Positions 1 to 5,472 of a stretch of DNA of 7,789 nt are shown here, piece after piece. The notes under the pieces are model-generated. The model was not told the DNA's origin, did no database searches, and saw nothing but the letters and a program-made list of their open reading frames with translations. Made by a program: the position numbers and the translations under genes. The stretch spans positions 1 through 7,789 of the forward strand of contig JAPTWQ010000068.1 in the NCBI GenBank assembly GCA_028064945.1, read 5' to 3'. Numbering within the stretch: position 1 is the stretch's first letter; every line of letters begins with the position of its first letter. Source of the DNA: Nitrospiraceae bacterium. Lineage in GTDB: Bacteria > Nitrospirota_A > Leptospirillia > Leptospirillales > Leptospirillaceae.

Positions 1-520
1 TTGTCTTGAGGGAATGACGAATTGTTTCCAGGGATGCAAAGCGGCCAAGGCCTTCTTTTCCCGAGGCAAGAGGACCGGTTTCGGGGGGGATTTCATAAAT
101 TCCCCGTGCCGCCAGGGTTTTCCGATGCTTCTGGATGGCCGGGTGCACATACATGTTTTCTTCCATGGCGGGGGCGACAAGGACCGGACAAGTCACGGTC
201 AGGCAGAGAGTGGAAAGCAGATCGTCTGCAAGACCAAGGGCCATTTTGGAAAGGAAGTCCGCCGAAACAGGCGCTATAAGCAGTACGTCGGCATCTCGCG
301 CCAGCTCAATGTGACGAACGGAACAGGCAGGGTCAAAAAGGTCGGAATAGACCGGGTGTCCCGAGAACACCTCTGCGGTCAGGACCGGAAAGAAATGCAG
401 GGCGCTTTTTGTCGCAACCACCTGAACGTCATGTCCATCCTGGCGGAGAAGCCGGATGAGTTCTAGAGTCTTATAGGCAGCGATACTTCCCGTAATACCA
501 AGAAGGATTTTCCTGCGCAT
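1..520 (-). CDS. coaBC: Phosphopantothenoylcysteine decarboxylase / phosphopantothenate-cysteine ligase, N-terminal part (runs off the left edge)
   Basis: Bifunctional CoaBC (Dfp) joins cysteine to 4'-phosphopantothenate and then decarboxylates the product to 4'-phosphopantetheine, in cytoplasmic coenzyme A synthesis. Only the first 173 codons are visible, covering the FMN-binding decarboxylase (CoaC) domain; the ligase domain lies outside. The start MRRKILLGITGSIAAYK is the typical flavoprotein opening. The catalytic His is H70 in the context SVRHIELARDAD. IAPVSADFLSKMALGLADDL (residues 82-101) is the conserved flavin/trimer region. The substrate-clamp motif reads PAMEENMY (117-124) where Escherichia coli-type proteins have PxMNxxMW. 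The flap motif reads GPLASGKEGLGR (149-160) with Ser153 where E. coli has its essential Cys. The frame is open through the run of seven G at 83-89. ATG at 520 lies 7 bases after the rpoZ stop, with GAGGA about 11 bases upstream. Assignment is firm; full length cannot be judged. Confidence 0.93.
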   Translation of the reverse strand, partial: MRRKILLGITGSIAAYKTLELIRLLRQDGHDVQVVATKSALHFFPVLTAEVFSGHPVYSDLFDPACSVRHIELARDADVLLIAPVSADFLSKMALGLADDLLSTLCLTVTCPVLVAPAMEENMYVHPAIQKHRKTLAARGIYEIPPETGPLASGKEGLGRFASLETIRHSLKT

Positions 521-527
521 GGACAGG

Positions 528-932
528 TCAGTCCTCGGTGTCCGCATCCTCGGTGTCATGCTCGCCTTCCACCGTCTGGGTGGAATCCTCCGGATGGTGG
601 TACGTCATGACGTCCGCATGGATGACATCTGACGGATCGAGAGCATATCCGCGGGAATAGGAAAACCGCTCTTCCGACCGGGCTCGATCGCGGAGCTTTT
701 CCCGGCGCCTGGCCTCGATCCGGACAGCTTCCTCCCCGGTGATGATCGGAATCTTTTTTTCAACAATTTCCTGCAGGGCGGTGGTGGTTTCTTTCAGGTA
801 CCTCTTCTCGACCCTGACCGGAGCACCCTCCATCAACTGGCGCGCCCGTTTTGCGGCGGTGATGACGAGTCGATAGCGGCTGTCGATAATATCCGGTGTA
901 ACTTCGATGGGGCGTGTAACGAGGTCGTTCAT
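528..932 (-). CDS. rpoZ: DNA-directed RNA polymerase omega subunit
   Basis: Omega is the small subunit that binds the beta-prime chain and helps RNA polymerase assemble; in some bacteria it also forms part of a ppGpp site. The 134-residue product carries the family core near its N terminus: DSRYRLVITAAKRARQLMEG (residues 17-36), with the typical RY.LV..AAKRARQL pattern, followed by the basic helix with the second conserved segment (EEAVRIEARRREK). It is clearly longer than the roughly 90-residue E. coli protein. The extra part is a charged linker and a C-terminal tail rich in Asp, Glu and Thr (about residues 113-134). The ATG overlaps the gmk stop in an ATGA arrangement, with AGGGAGG 4 bases upstream, so it is likely translationally coupled to gmk. 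Its place between gmk and coaBC is the classical one. Confidence in family is high; the role of the tail is unknown. Confidence 0.93.
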   Translation of the reverse strand: MNDLVTRPIEVTPDIIDSRYRLVITAAKRARQLMEGAPVRVEKRYLKETTTALQEIVEKKIPIITGEEAVRIEARRREKLRDRARSEERFSYSRGYALDPSDVIHADVMTYHHPEDSTQTVEGEHDTEDADTED

Positions 933-1636
933 GGAGCCTCCCTGAGGGAAAAAGGGTGAGACTTTATTGTCTCACCGGAAAAGTGTTCGATGAAGTGGTC
1001 CTTGACAAAAGAAGAGAGTCTTTGTCTTCTGAGGTGCTCGGAAACAATGATTGACTGAAGATCGTTGACCGCCTGCTGAAAATCCACGTTGAAGATCAGA
1101 TAGTCATATTCTTGGTATGCATAGATTTCCTGCCGGACGCGCTCCAGCCTCTTGCGAACTGTTTCAAGAGAGTCCTGACCGCGAAGGGAAAGCCTTTCCT
1201 GCAGGACTGCGTAAGAAGGGGGGAGAATGTAGATCGACGTATTGTCGATTCCGCTCTGACGGATTTTTTGTGCACCCTGGATATCGATGTCCACAAGGAC
1301 GTCCAGGCCTTTGGCGAAAGAGTCTTCAATCGTTCGCAGGGATGTCCCGTAAAAATTTCCATAGACTTCGGCCGATTCGATGAAATGATTGTTGGCCTGC
1401 ATCTCCTGAAACTGGTCTTTGGTCACGAATGTGTAGTCAATGCCATTTTTCTCACCCGGCCTGGGGGATCTGGTCGTGTAGGAAACGGAGTAGTGAATCC
1501 ACGAAGACTTTCGTGCAATTTCCTTGCAAAGAGAAGTCTTTCCGGCGCCGGATGGAGCAGACACGACAAAGAGAAGTGGAGTATAAAGCCGTTTTCCGTA
1601 GATCGTCGGAGAAGGGGCCGGATCCGGGGATCTCAT
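929..1636 (-). CDS. gmk: Guanylate kinase
   Basis: Guanylate kinase converts GMP and ATP to GDP and ADP in the cytoplasm, feeding the GTP, dGTP and ppGpp pools. With the start chosen here the protein has 235 residues. The P-loop APSGAGKT is at 27-34. The GMP-binding segment SVSYTTRSPRPGE is at 50-62, followed by SAEVYGNFYGTS and then DIDIQGA (116-122). The lid region with RL..RGQDS follows. The open frame extends to 1783, but that would overlap remA and add residues without family resemblance. ATG at 1636 has GGAGGG 6 bases upstream and is preferred. ATG at 1660 (243 residues), with GGAG 8 bases upstream, is a second possibility. Either form leaves about 20 extra N-terminal residues rich in Pro and Ser before the usual family start. 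The 3' end overlaps rpoZ by 4 bases. Confidence 0.94.
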   Translation of the reverse strand: MRSPDPAPSPTIYGKRLYTPLLFVVSAPSGAGKTSLCKEIARKSSWIHYSVSYTTRSPRPGEKNGIDYTFVTKDQFQEMQANNHFIESAEVYGNFYGTSLRTIEDSFAKGLDVLVDIDIQGAQKIRQSGIDNTSIYILPPSYAVLQERLSLRGQDSLETVRKRLERVRQEIYAYQEYDYLIFNVDFQQAVNDLQSIIVSEHLRRQRLSSFVKDHFIEHFSGETIKSHPFSLREAP

Positions 1637-1696
1637 GGGTTTCCCTCCAGGAACTGTCATGGACGATACTCCATCCGTTTTGGAAACAGCTTCTCG

Positions 1697-1712
1697 TTTG
1701 CAGGGATGCAAA
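1697..1712 (-). repeat. Perfect hairpin / dyad between remA and gmk
   Basis: TTTGCA-TCCC-TGCAAA (as read on the minus strand) is a perfect 6-base inverted repeat with a 4-base loop. It lies in the only appreciable gap of the operon, 13 bases after the remA stop and about 60 bases before the gmk start. No T run follows it on the minus strand, so it is not an intrinsic terminator of the operon. It could be an operator, an RNA processing site or a stabilising stem, or it may be chance. Confidence 0.4.
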
Positions 1713-1724
1713 ATTTTTGAAGGC

Positions 1725-2009
1725 TCAATCCGGATCTCCGTCCGAATCAAGTCCTTCATCCCAGTTGTTGAGGCGTGCTGCAAGTGTCTCGGGTTGAAGC
1801 GCCGACAAAATTACATGTCCGCTGTCCATAATGATAACGGAGCGTGTCCGACGACCTTCGGACGCGTCGATCAGGAGACTTTTTTCTTGGGCCGCATCCT
1901 TCATTCTGCGGACGGGGGCCGAATTGACTCCGACAACGCTGATGATGTGTTCCAGGGAGACCAGATTGCCCAGACCGATATTCACAAATCCGTGATACCT
2001 ATTCGACAT
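1725..2009 (-). CDS. remA: RemA/DUF370 family regulatory protein
   Basis: This 94-residue protein belongs to the extracellular matrix regulatory RemA family (DUF370). In Bacillus subtilis RemA is a ring-forming DNA-binding activator of biofilm matrix and osmoprotection genes. In other phyla the function is mostly unknown. Family signatures are all present: NIGLGNLVSLEHIISVV (residues 10-26), NSAPVRRMKDAA (29-40), LLIDASEGRRTRSVIIMDSGH (45-65) and VILSALQPETLAAR (66-79). The GRRTR arginines (R53, R54) match the DNA-contacting pair of the Bacillus protein, but the position aligned with its Arg18 is His21 here. The ATG lies inside the end of yicC (11-base overlap), with AAGGA about 10 bases upstream, so translation is probably coupled. 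The yicC-remA-gmk-rpoZ order is seen widely in bacteria. The tail after residue 80 is acidic (WDEGLDSDGD). The family is certain; the matrix-related role is not transferable without evidence. Confidence 0.9.
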   Translation of the reverse strand: MSNRYHGFVNIGLGNLVSLEHIISVVGVNSAPVRRMKDAAQEKSLLIDASEGRRTRSVIIMDSGHVILSALQPETLAARLNNWDEGLDSDGDPD

Positions 2010-2880
2010 TCTGAATTTGTTCCTTCAACCTTGTCAATGTGTTGCGTATTTCCATCGCCGGCTGGAAGACGTCCGGTTGTGCTTCCTTGGTAATGAACGT
2101 GTTGATTTCCCTTTGCATCTCCTGAAGGAGAAAGTCCAGGGATTTTCCAATCGATCCCCCTTCCGTAAGGTCCTGCCGGAATCGGGTCAGGTGAATTCGA
2201 AAACGTTGCCACTCTTCTTCATTATCTTTTTTCGACAGATAGAAAAGAGCCTCTTCCTCGATGCGACGATTGGTTTCCGGTTGCTGGACGTCGGGGATTA
2301 TCTCTTTCATTTTTTTTACAAAATTTGTCCGGGCCGCCTCCAGGGATCTGGGTCTCTGGAGTTCCACCCGCTGAACCGCGTTTTCCACTTCCTTGACCAG
2401 TCCTTCAACAACGAAGAAGAGATCATCTCCTTCTGCCTGCCGGCTGTTCGCAAGTGCAAGCAGGGCAGATGAAACCGCTGCCAGCCCGGCTTTCGGGTCT
2501 ACAGAAGACGATGTCGGGGTCCTTTCGTGGGACAGGTGCATCAGGATGTGTTCGAGACGAACCGGTTCAGCAAGTCCGAGAAACTCCTGGAGACGAACGA
2601 GGTCTGTGTAGGCATCCATTGCTTTGGACAACCAGACATCGTTTTTTACAATGGCGTCGGTTCGGCTGACAGAAATTTCAATGCGTCCCCGGTGAAACTC
2701 CTGGGAAACCAGCTTCCGTATGGATAGGTCCAGATGGTCCCACTCCCGTGGCAACATTGTCTGAACCTCAAGGTTTCGATGGTTGAGTGACTTGGCGGTA
2801 ATGCGGTACCCTTCCAATGGAGGAAGGGTGCTGTATTCCCCGAATCCGGTCATGCTGTTCAATTTATTGTTGGCGACCAT
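1999..2880 (-). CDS. yicC: YicC/YloC family endoribonuclease-like protein
   Basis: YicC/YloC proteins are about 290 residues long and have been linked to RNA turnover and endoribonuclease activity; older literature calls them stress-induced or stationary-phase proteins. With the start used here the product has 293 residues. The N-terminal YicC domain opens with NSMTGFGEY (near residue 8) and continues with KSLNHRNLEVQTMLP and FHRGRIEISV. The C-terminal DUF1732 domain contains RRIEEEALFYLSKKDNEEEW, the glycine-rich GGSIGKSLDFLLQEMQREIN and the closing LTRLKEQIQNVE, all typical. The frame is open to 3048, but ATG at 2880 gives the family length and has AGGA 5 bases upstream. The likely promoter lies inside the longer frame, so the upstream ATGs at 2886 and 3048 are rejected. 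It is the first gene of the operon and overlaps remA by 11 bases. Confidence 0.92.
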   Translation of the reverse strand: MVANNKLNSMTGFGEYSTLPPLEGYRITAKSLNHRNLEVQTMLPREWDHLDLSIRKLVSQEFHRGRIEISVSRTDAIVKNDVWLSKAMDAYTDLVRLQEFLGLAEPVRLEHILMHLSHERTPTSSSVDPKAGLAAVSSALLALANSRQAEGDDLFFVVEGLVKEVENAVQRVELQRPRSLEAARTNFVKKMKEIIPDVQQPETNRRIEEEALFYLSKKDNEEEWQRFRIHLTRFRQDLTEGGSIGKSLDFLLQEMQREINTFITKEAQPDVFQPAMEIRNTLTRLKEQIQNVE

Positions 2881-3080
2881 CCGCATCCTGAATGTTGGGG
2901 GCTGGAAGTATTCTTGTTTTCCGCCGGATCGTCCAAGCCGCCCTGGATTTGACGGGGCCTTGCTCCTCAGATTTTGCGTATCAACTATTTTAGCCTGTTT
3001 CAGAAAAAAATTCAAAGAATGTTCATGTCGCGGGCTTCCGGCGATCAAACGACGAAACGTGTCACAGTATAGGAGTTCCC
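2881..3080. other. Divergent intergenic region between yicC and the debranching-enzyme gene
   Basis: These 200 bases separate two divergent genes. They hold the yicC promoter and its leader of about 100 bases on the minus strand, and the Shine-Dalgarno sequence of the rightward gene. For the plus strand I see an isolated -35-like TTGACG at 2949-2954 but no -10 element at a proper distance, so the rightward promoter is not identified. Confidence 0.6.
2987..3015 (-). promoter_or_regulatory. Sigma70-type promoter of the yicC operon
   Basis: On the minus strand TTGAAT (3015-3010) and TAAAAT (2992-2987) are separated by exactly 17 bases. They match the -35 consensus at four and the -10 consensus at five positions. 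The start of transcription would fall near 2980, giving a leader of about 100 bases before the yicC ATG at 2880. It is the only good promoter seen upstream of the operon. Inference from sequence only. Confidence 0.6.
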
Positions 3081-3083
3081 TTG
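3071..3083 (+). promoter_or_regulatory. Shine-Dalgarno sequence deciding a TTG start
   Basis: AGGAG at 3071-3075 is followed by 5 bases and then TTG at 3081-3083. The spacing and strength fix the start of the debranching-enzyme gene at a TTG codon. The protein's conserved N-terminal domain begins within a dozen residues, so a later start would remove conserved sequence. Confidence 0.7.
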
Positions 3084-5258
3084 GAACGGCCTTTCCATCC
3101 TTATGAAATCCACCCTTTGCTTGTTCTGGATGCGTCGGATTCGATTTTCAAGGCGGATGATCATTTTGCCATTTGGCCGCCATCGGGCGATGTTGAGTCC
3201 GACAGGACTCCCTATCACGGTCATTTTTGGCACGGAATGCGATATGTTTCGCGCTGGTCGATCCGTTTGTTCGGAGTTCAGCCTGTTCCTCTCTGGGCGC
3301 AGGGAAGGAAAAACCCCCATTTTGAAAAAATTCACCGCATTATGCCTCTTATGACCTTCCGGGCTCCGGGAGAAAAACATGGCCAAGTTCTCCGGTTGTC
3401 TCTGTCTCAGACAAGGGTGCTTGAAGCAGACGGGTTTTCCGAAGAGTGCAGCGTGGAGAATCGTAGTCCCCACCCGGTGACTGTTCCAATGGAGTGGCTG
3501 ATTGGGGTGGACTTTACAGACCTCTTTGAGGTCAGGGGGATTTCCCGGGTGAATCCGGCGCCCCGTCAGATCGAATGGTCTTCTTCCGGTCCGGACCTTT
3601 CTGTTTATGTCTATCGGGGAGACGATGGGATCCTGCGGGAAACGTCCATCTGTCTCAAGGGACCGAGAGGAGGATCCCTGGATCGTTCGGGATGGAGATG
3701 GAAACTGGAGCTGGGCCCGGAAGAAAGTTTTACGTTTTTTATCCGAACCCGGTTCAGGGAGTTCCAGGATAAGGGCAAGGTTACAATGCCAGTCTCGATC
3801 AGGAAAATTCCGGATATTCAGGGTGTGATCGGGAAACGGCATCGGGAGATGGAAGATTTTTTCTCTCTCTGGCCAAGAATCCGTTCTTCGGATCCTTTTC
3901 TGGACCGATGCTGCCGACAGGCGATAGAAGACCTGAGAGTCCTGTGCACGCCTGTTCGTGAAGGTCTGATTCCCTATGCCGGCCTTCCCTGGTTCTCGAC
4001 AGTCTTTGGACGGGATGCCCTGATTACAGGACTGTCGACTCTCTGGGCCATTCCTGAACTTTCTCGAACGGTTCTTCTTTTTCTTGGTCGTCTTCAGTCC
4101 AGGGTCTCCGACCCGAAACGTGCAGCAGAACCCGGGAAAATCGTCCATGAAATGCGGACCGGGGAAATGGCCGGAACGGGAGAGCTTCCTTTCGGTCTTT
4201 ATTACGGGAGTGTCGACAGTACGCCGCTTTACTTGATGCTTGCGGCCCGTTATGTCGAACGGACAGGAGATTACCCGTTTCTGGAGAAACTGTGGCCGGT
4301 GATTGAAAGGGCATTTCAATGGATTGAAAGGTTCGGGACGGATCCGGAAACAGGTTTTCTGGTTTATCAGGGAGACATGGACGGCGGGCTGATCCAGCAG
4401 GGATGGAAAGATTCGGGGGATTCTGTCTTTCATGCCGATGGACGGCTGGCTGTTCATCCCATTGCCCTCTCTGAGGTACAGTCGTATCTCCATTATGCAC
4501 TCACAGCGTTTTCCAGCCTTGGAGAACGACTGGGGCACGTCCGTTTTGCGGAGAAAACGCGTCGGATGGCTATCCGGCTTAAAAAATCCTTCCTGTCCGC
4601 CTTTTGGGATCCCGGTATGAAAACGTTTGCACTGGCGCTGGATGGCAACAGGGACCCTTGCAGGGTCCACAGTTCCAACTCCGGCCATGTCCTCCTGTCG
4701 GATCTGCCAACGGCTTCCATGGCGCGGGATGTGGCAAAGAACCTTCTTTCCCCGGATCTCTTTTCCGGGTGGGGAATCCGAACAATCGGAAAATCCGAGC
4801 TTCGATACGATCCCGTTTCCTACCACAACGGCTCTGTCTGGCCCCATGACAATGCCTTGATCCTGGCCGGTCTTGCAAAACACCGTCTGTATTTTGAAAC
4901 AGAGAATCTCTGCGAAGGATTTCTGGACGGGTTGCGCTTTTTTCGAGACCAGCGCCCTCCTGAACTTTATTGTGGTTTCGACCGAAAAAACGGAGAGGGT
5001 CCGTTTGCCTATCCCACCTCCTGTTCGCCCCAGGCCTGGAGCGTCACCTCTCTTTTGATGGTTGTCGAAACCATGAGCGGTGTGAATTTTCAGGCCGGGC
5101 ATCCGAGAATGGGAAGGGCAACCCTCGGACCGTCCCTCTCCTCCCTGCATATAGAAGGGATTCGACTGACCGGACCCACCGGGGGAAGAGCCGATGTTTT
5201 TGTTGAACGAAAGGAAGATGGAATCGTTCGTTCTGCGATGGAAATCCGGAAGGAGTAA
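3081..5258 (+). CDS. Glycogen-debranching-type glycosidase (amylo-alpha-1,6-glucosidase family)
   Basis: The 725-residue product has the layout of bacterial amylo-alpha-1,6-glucosidases: an N-terminal beta-rich GDE_N-like domain (about residues 10-250) and an (alpha/alpha)6-barrel catalytic domain (about 270-700). The expected role is hydrolysis of alpha-1,6-linked glucose in glycogen or related alpha-glucans. The N-terminal landmark is HFWHGMRYVSRWSIRLFG (48-65). Barrel motifs in order are PWFSTVFGRDALITG (303-317), GSVDSTPLYL (from 376), GWKDSGDSVFHADG (441-454), YHNGSVWPHDN (581-591) and AYPTSCSPQAWS (643-654). Asp312, Asp444, Asp447 and Asp590 are candidate active-site acids; I cannot assign the catalytic pair. 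No signal peptide or membrane segment is seen, so it is probably cytoplasmic. The TTG start is supported by AGGAG 5 bases upstream. No glycogen or trehalose genes lie beside it in this window, so the natural substrate (glycogen, another glucan or a compatible-solute glycoside) remains open. Confidence 0.85.
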   Translation: MERPFHPYEIHPLLVLDASDSIFKADDHFAIWPPSGDVESDRTPYHGHFWHGMRYVSRWSIRLFGVQPVPLWAQGRKNPHFEKIHRIMPLMTFRAPGEKHGQVLRLSLSQTRVLEADGFSEECSVENRSPHPVTVPMEWLIGVDFTDLFEVRGISRVNPAPRQIEWSSSGPDLSVYVYRGDDGILRETSICLKGPRGGSLDRSGWRWKLELGPEESFTFFIRTRFREFQDKGKVTMPVSIRKIPDIQGVIGKRHREMEDFFSLWPRIRSSDPFLDRCCRQAIEDLRVLCTPVREGLIPYAGLPWFSTVFGRDALITGLSTLWAIPELSRTVLLFLGRLQSRVSDPKRAAEPGKIVHEMRTGEMAGTGELPFGLYYGSVDSTPLYLMLAARYVERTGDYPFLEKLWPVIERAFQWIERFGTDPETGFLVYQGDMDGGLIQQGWKDSGDSVFHADGRLAVHPIALSEVQSYLHYALTAFSSLGERLGHVRFAEKTRRMAIRLKKSFLSAFWDPGMKTFALALDGNRDPCRVHSSNSGHVLLSDLPTASMARDVAKNLLSPDLFSGWGIRTIGKSELRYDPVSYHNGSVWPHDNALILAGLAKHRLYFETENLCEGFLDGLRFFRDQRPPELYCGFDRKNGEGPFAYPTSCSPQAWSVTSLLMVVETMSGVNFQAGHPRMGRATLGPSLSSLHIEGIRLTGPTGGRADVFVERKEDGIVRSAMEIRKE

Positions 5259-5273
5259 GTCGGATGGCCTTTT

Positions 5274-5319
5274 AAGGTTGATCTCCAGCAACAAGATCCT
5301 TTCGAGATTTAGCTTTTTT
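5274..5319 (+). terminator. Possible weak intrinsic terminator after the debranching-enzyme gene
   Basis: The arms AAGGTTGATCTC (5274-5285) and GAGATTTAGCTT (5304-5315) pair with two mismatches and one wobble around an 18-base loop. The right arm merges into a run of six T (5314-5319). The stem is AT-rich and imperfect, so this is only a candidate; no better terminator is seen before the next promoter. Confidence 0.3.
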
Positions 5320-5340
5320 AAAGGTGACGAAAAACAAAAC

Positions 5341-5371
5341 ATTGTGATCCCTATTGTCAAGAGGGAACAAT
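5341..5371 (+). repeat. Inverted repeat overlapping the -35 region of the transpeptidase promoter (candidate operator)
   Basis: ATTGT-ga-TCCCT (5341-5352) is mirrored by AGGGA-ACAAT (5362-5371) across a 9-base centre, so ten bases pair with a 2-base bulge on the left. The centre contains the -35 hexamer TTGTCA (5354-5359) and a further direct copy of ATTGT (5353-5357). The position suggests a binding site for a regulator of the downstream gene. That is inference; no regulator gene is adjacent. Confidence 0.4.
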
Positions 5372-5382
5372 CCGTATAGAAT
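5354..5382 (+). promoter_or_regulatory. Sigma70-type promoter of the transpeptidase gene
   Basis: TTGTCA (5354-5359) and TAGAAT (5377-5382) each match the -35 and -10 consensus at five of six positions and are separated by the ideal 17 bases. Transcription would begin near 5389, leaving a leader of about 80 bases before the TTG start at 5470. The leader contains a 6-base stem CTTGGG/CCCAAG (5396-5401 with 5415-5420). Confidence 0.65.
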
Positions 5383-5460
5383 CCCTCCATCCTTGCTTGG
5401 GAATCTTGCGATCCCCCAAGGCCCTGTCTGTCCGGTGATTGTCCGGACCCGTCAACGTTC

Positions 5461-5472
5461 GGAGAGACTTTG
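5461..5472 (+). promoter_or_regulatory. Shine-Dalgarno sequence deciding a TTG start
   Basis: GGAG at 5461-5464, within GGAGAG, stands 5 bases before TTG at 5470-5472. This supports a TTG start for the transpeptidase and keeps the full N-terminal hydrophobic segment. Confidence 0.6.

Noticed and set aside
82..97. Possible frameshift in coaBC at the run of seven G
   Set aside because: Careful codon counting from the ATG at 520 keeps the conserved flap motif ETGPLASGKEGLGR in frame through the run, so the gene is intact as far as visible.
14..466. A 150-codon plus-strand frame opposite coaBC
   Set aside because: It is antisense to a clearly conserved gene and its translation has no recognisable features.
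1112..1720. A 202-codon plus-strand frame opposite gmk
   Set aside because: It is a shadow of guanylate kinase with no domain signature of its own.
2949..2954. TTGACG as a -35 element for the rightward debranching-enzyme gene
   Set aside because: No -10-like hexamer lies 16-18 bases downstream; the nearest TATCAA is 24 bases away.
2881..3048. Upstream extension of the yicC frame to an ATG at 3048
   Set aside because: The extension lacks family similarity, contains the likely promoter (2987-3015), and the ATG at 2880 gives the normal length with a Shine-Dalgarno sequence.
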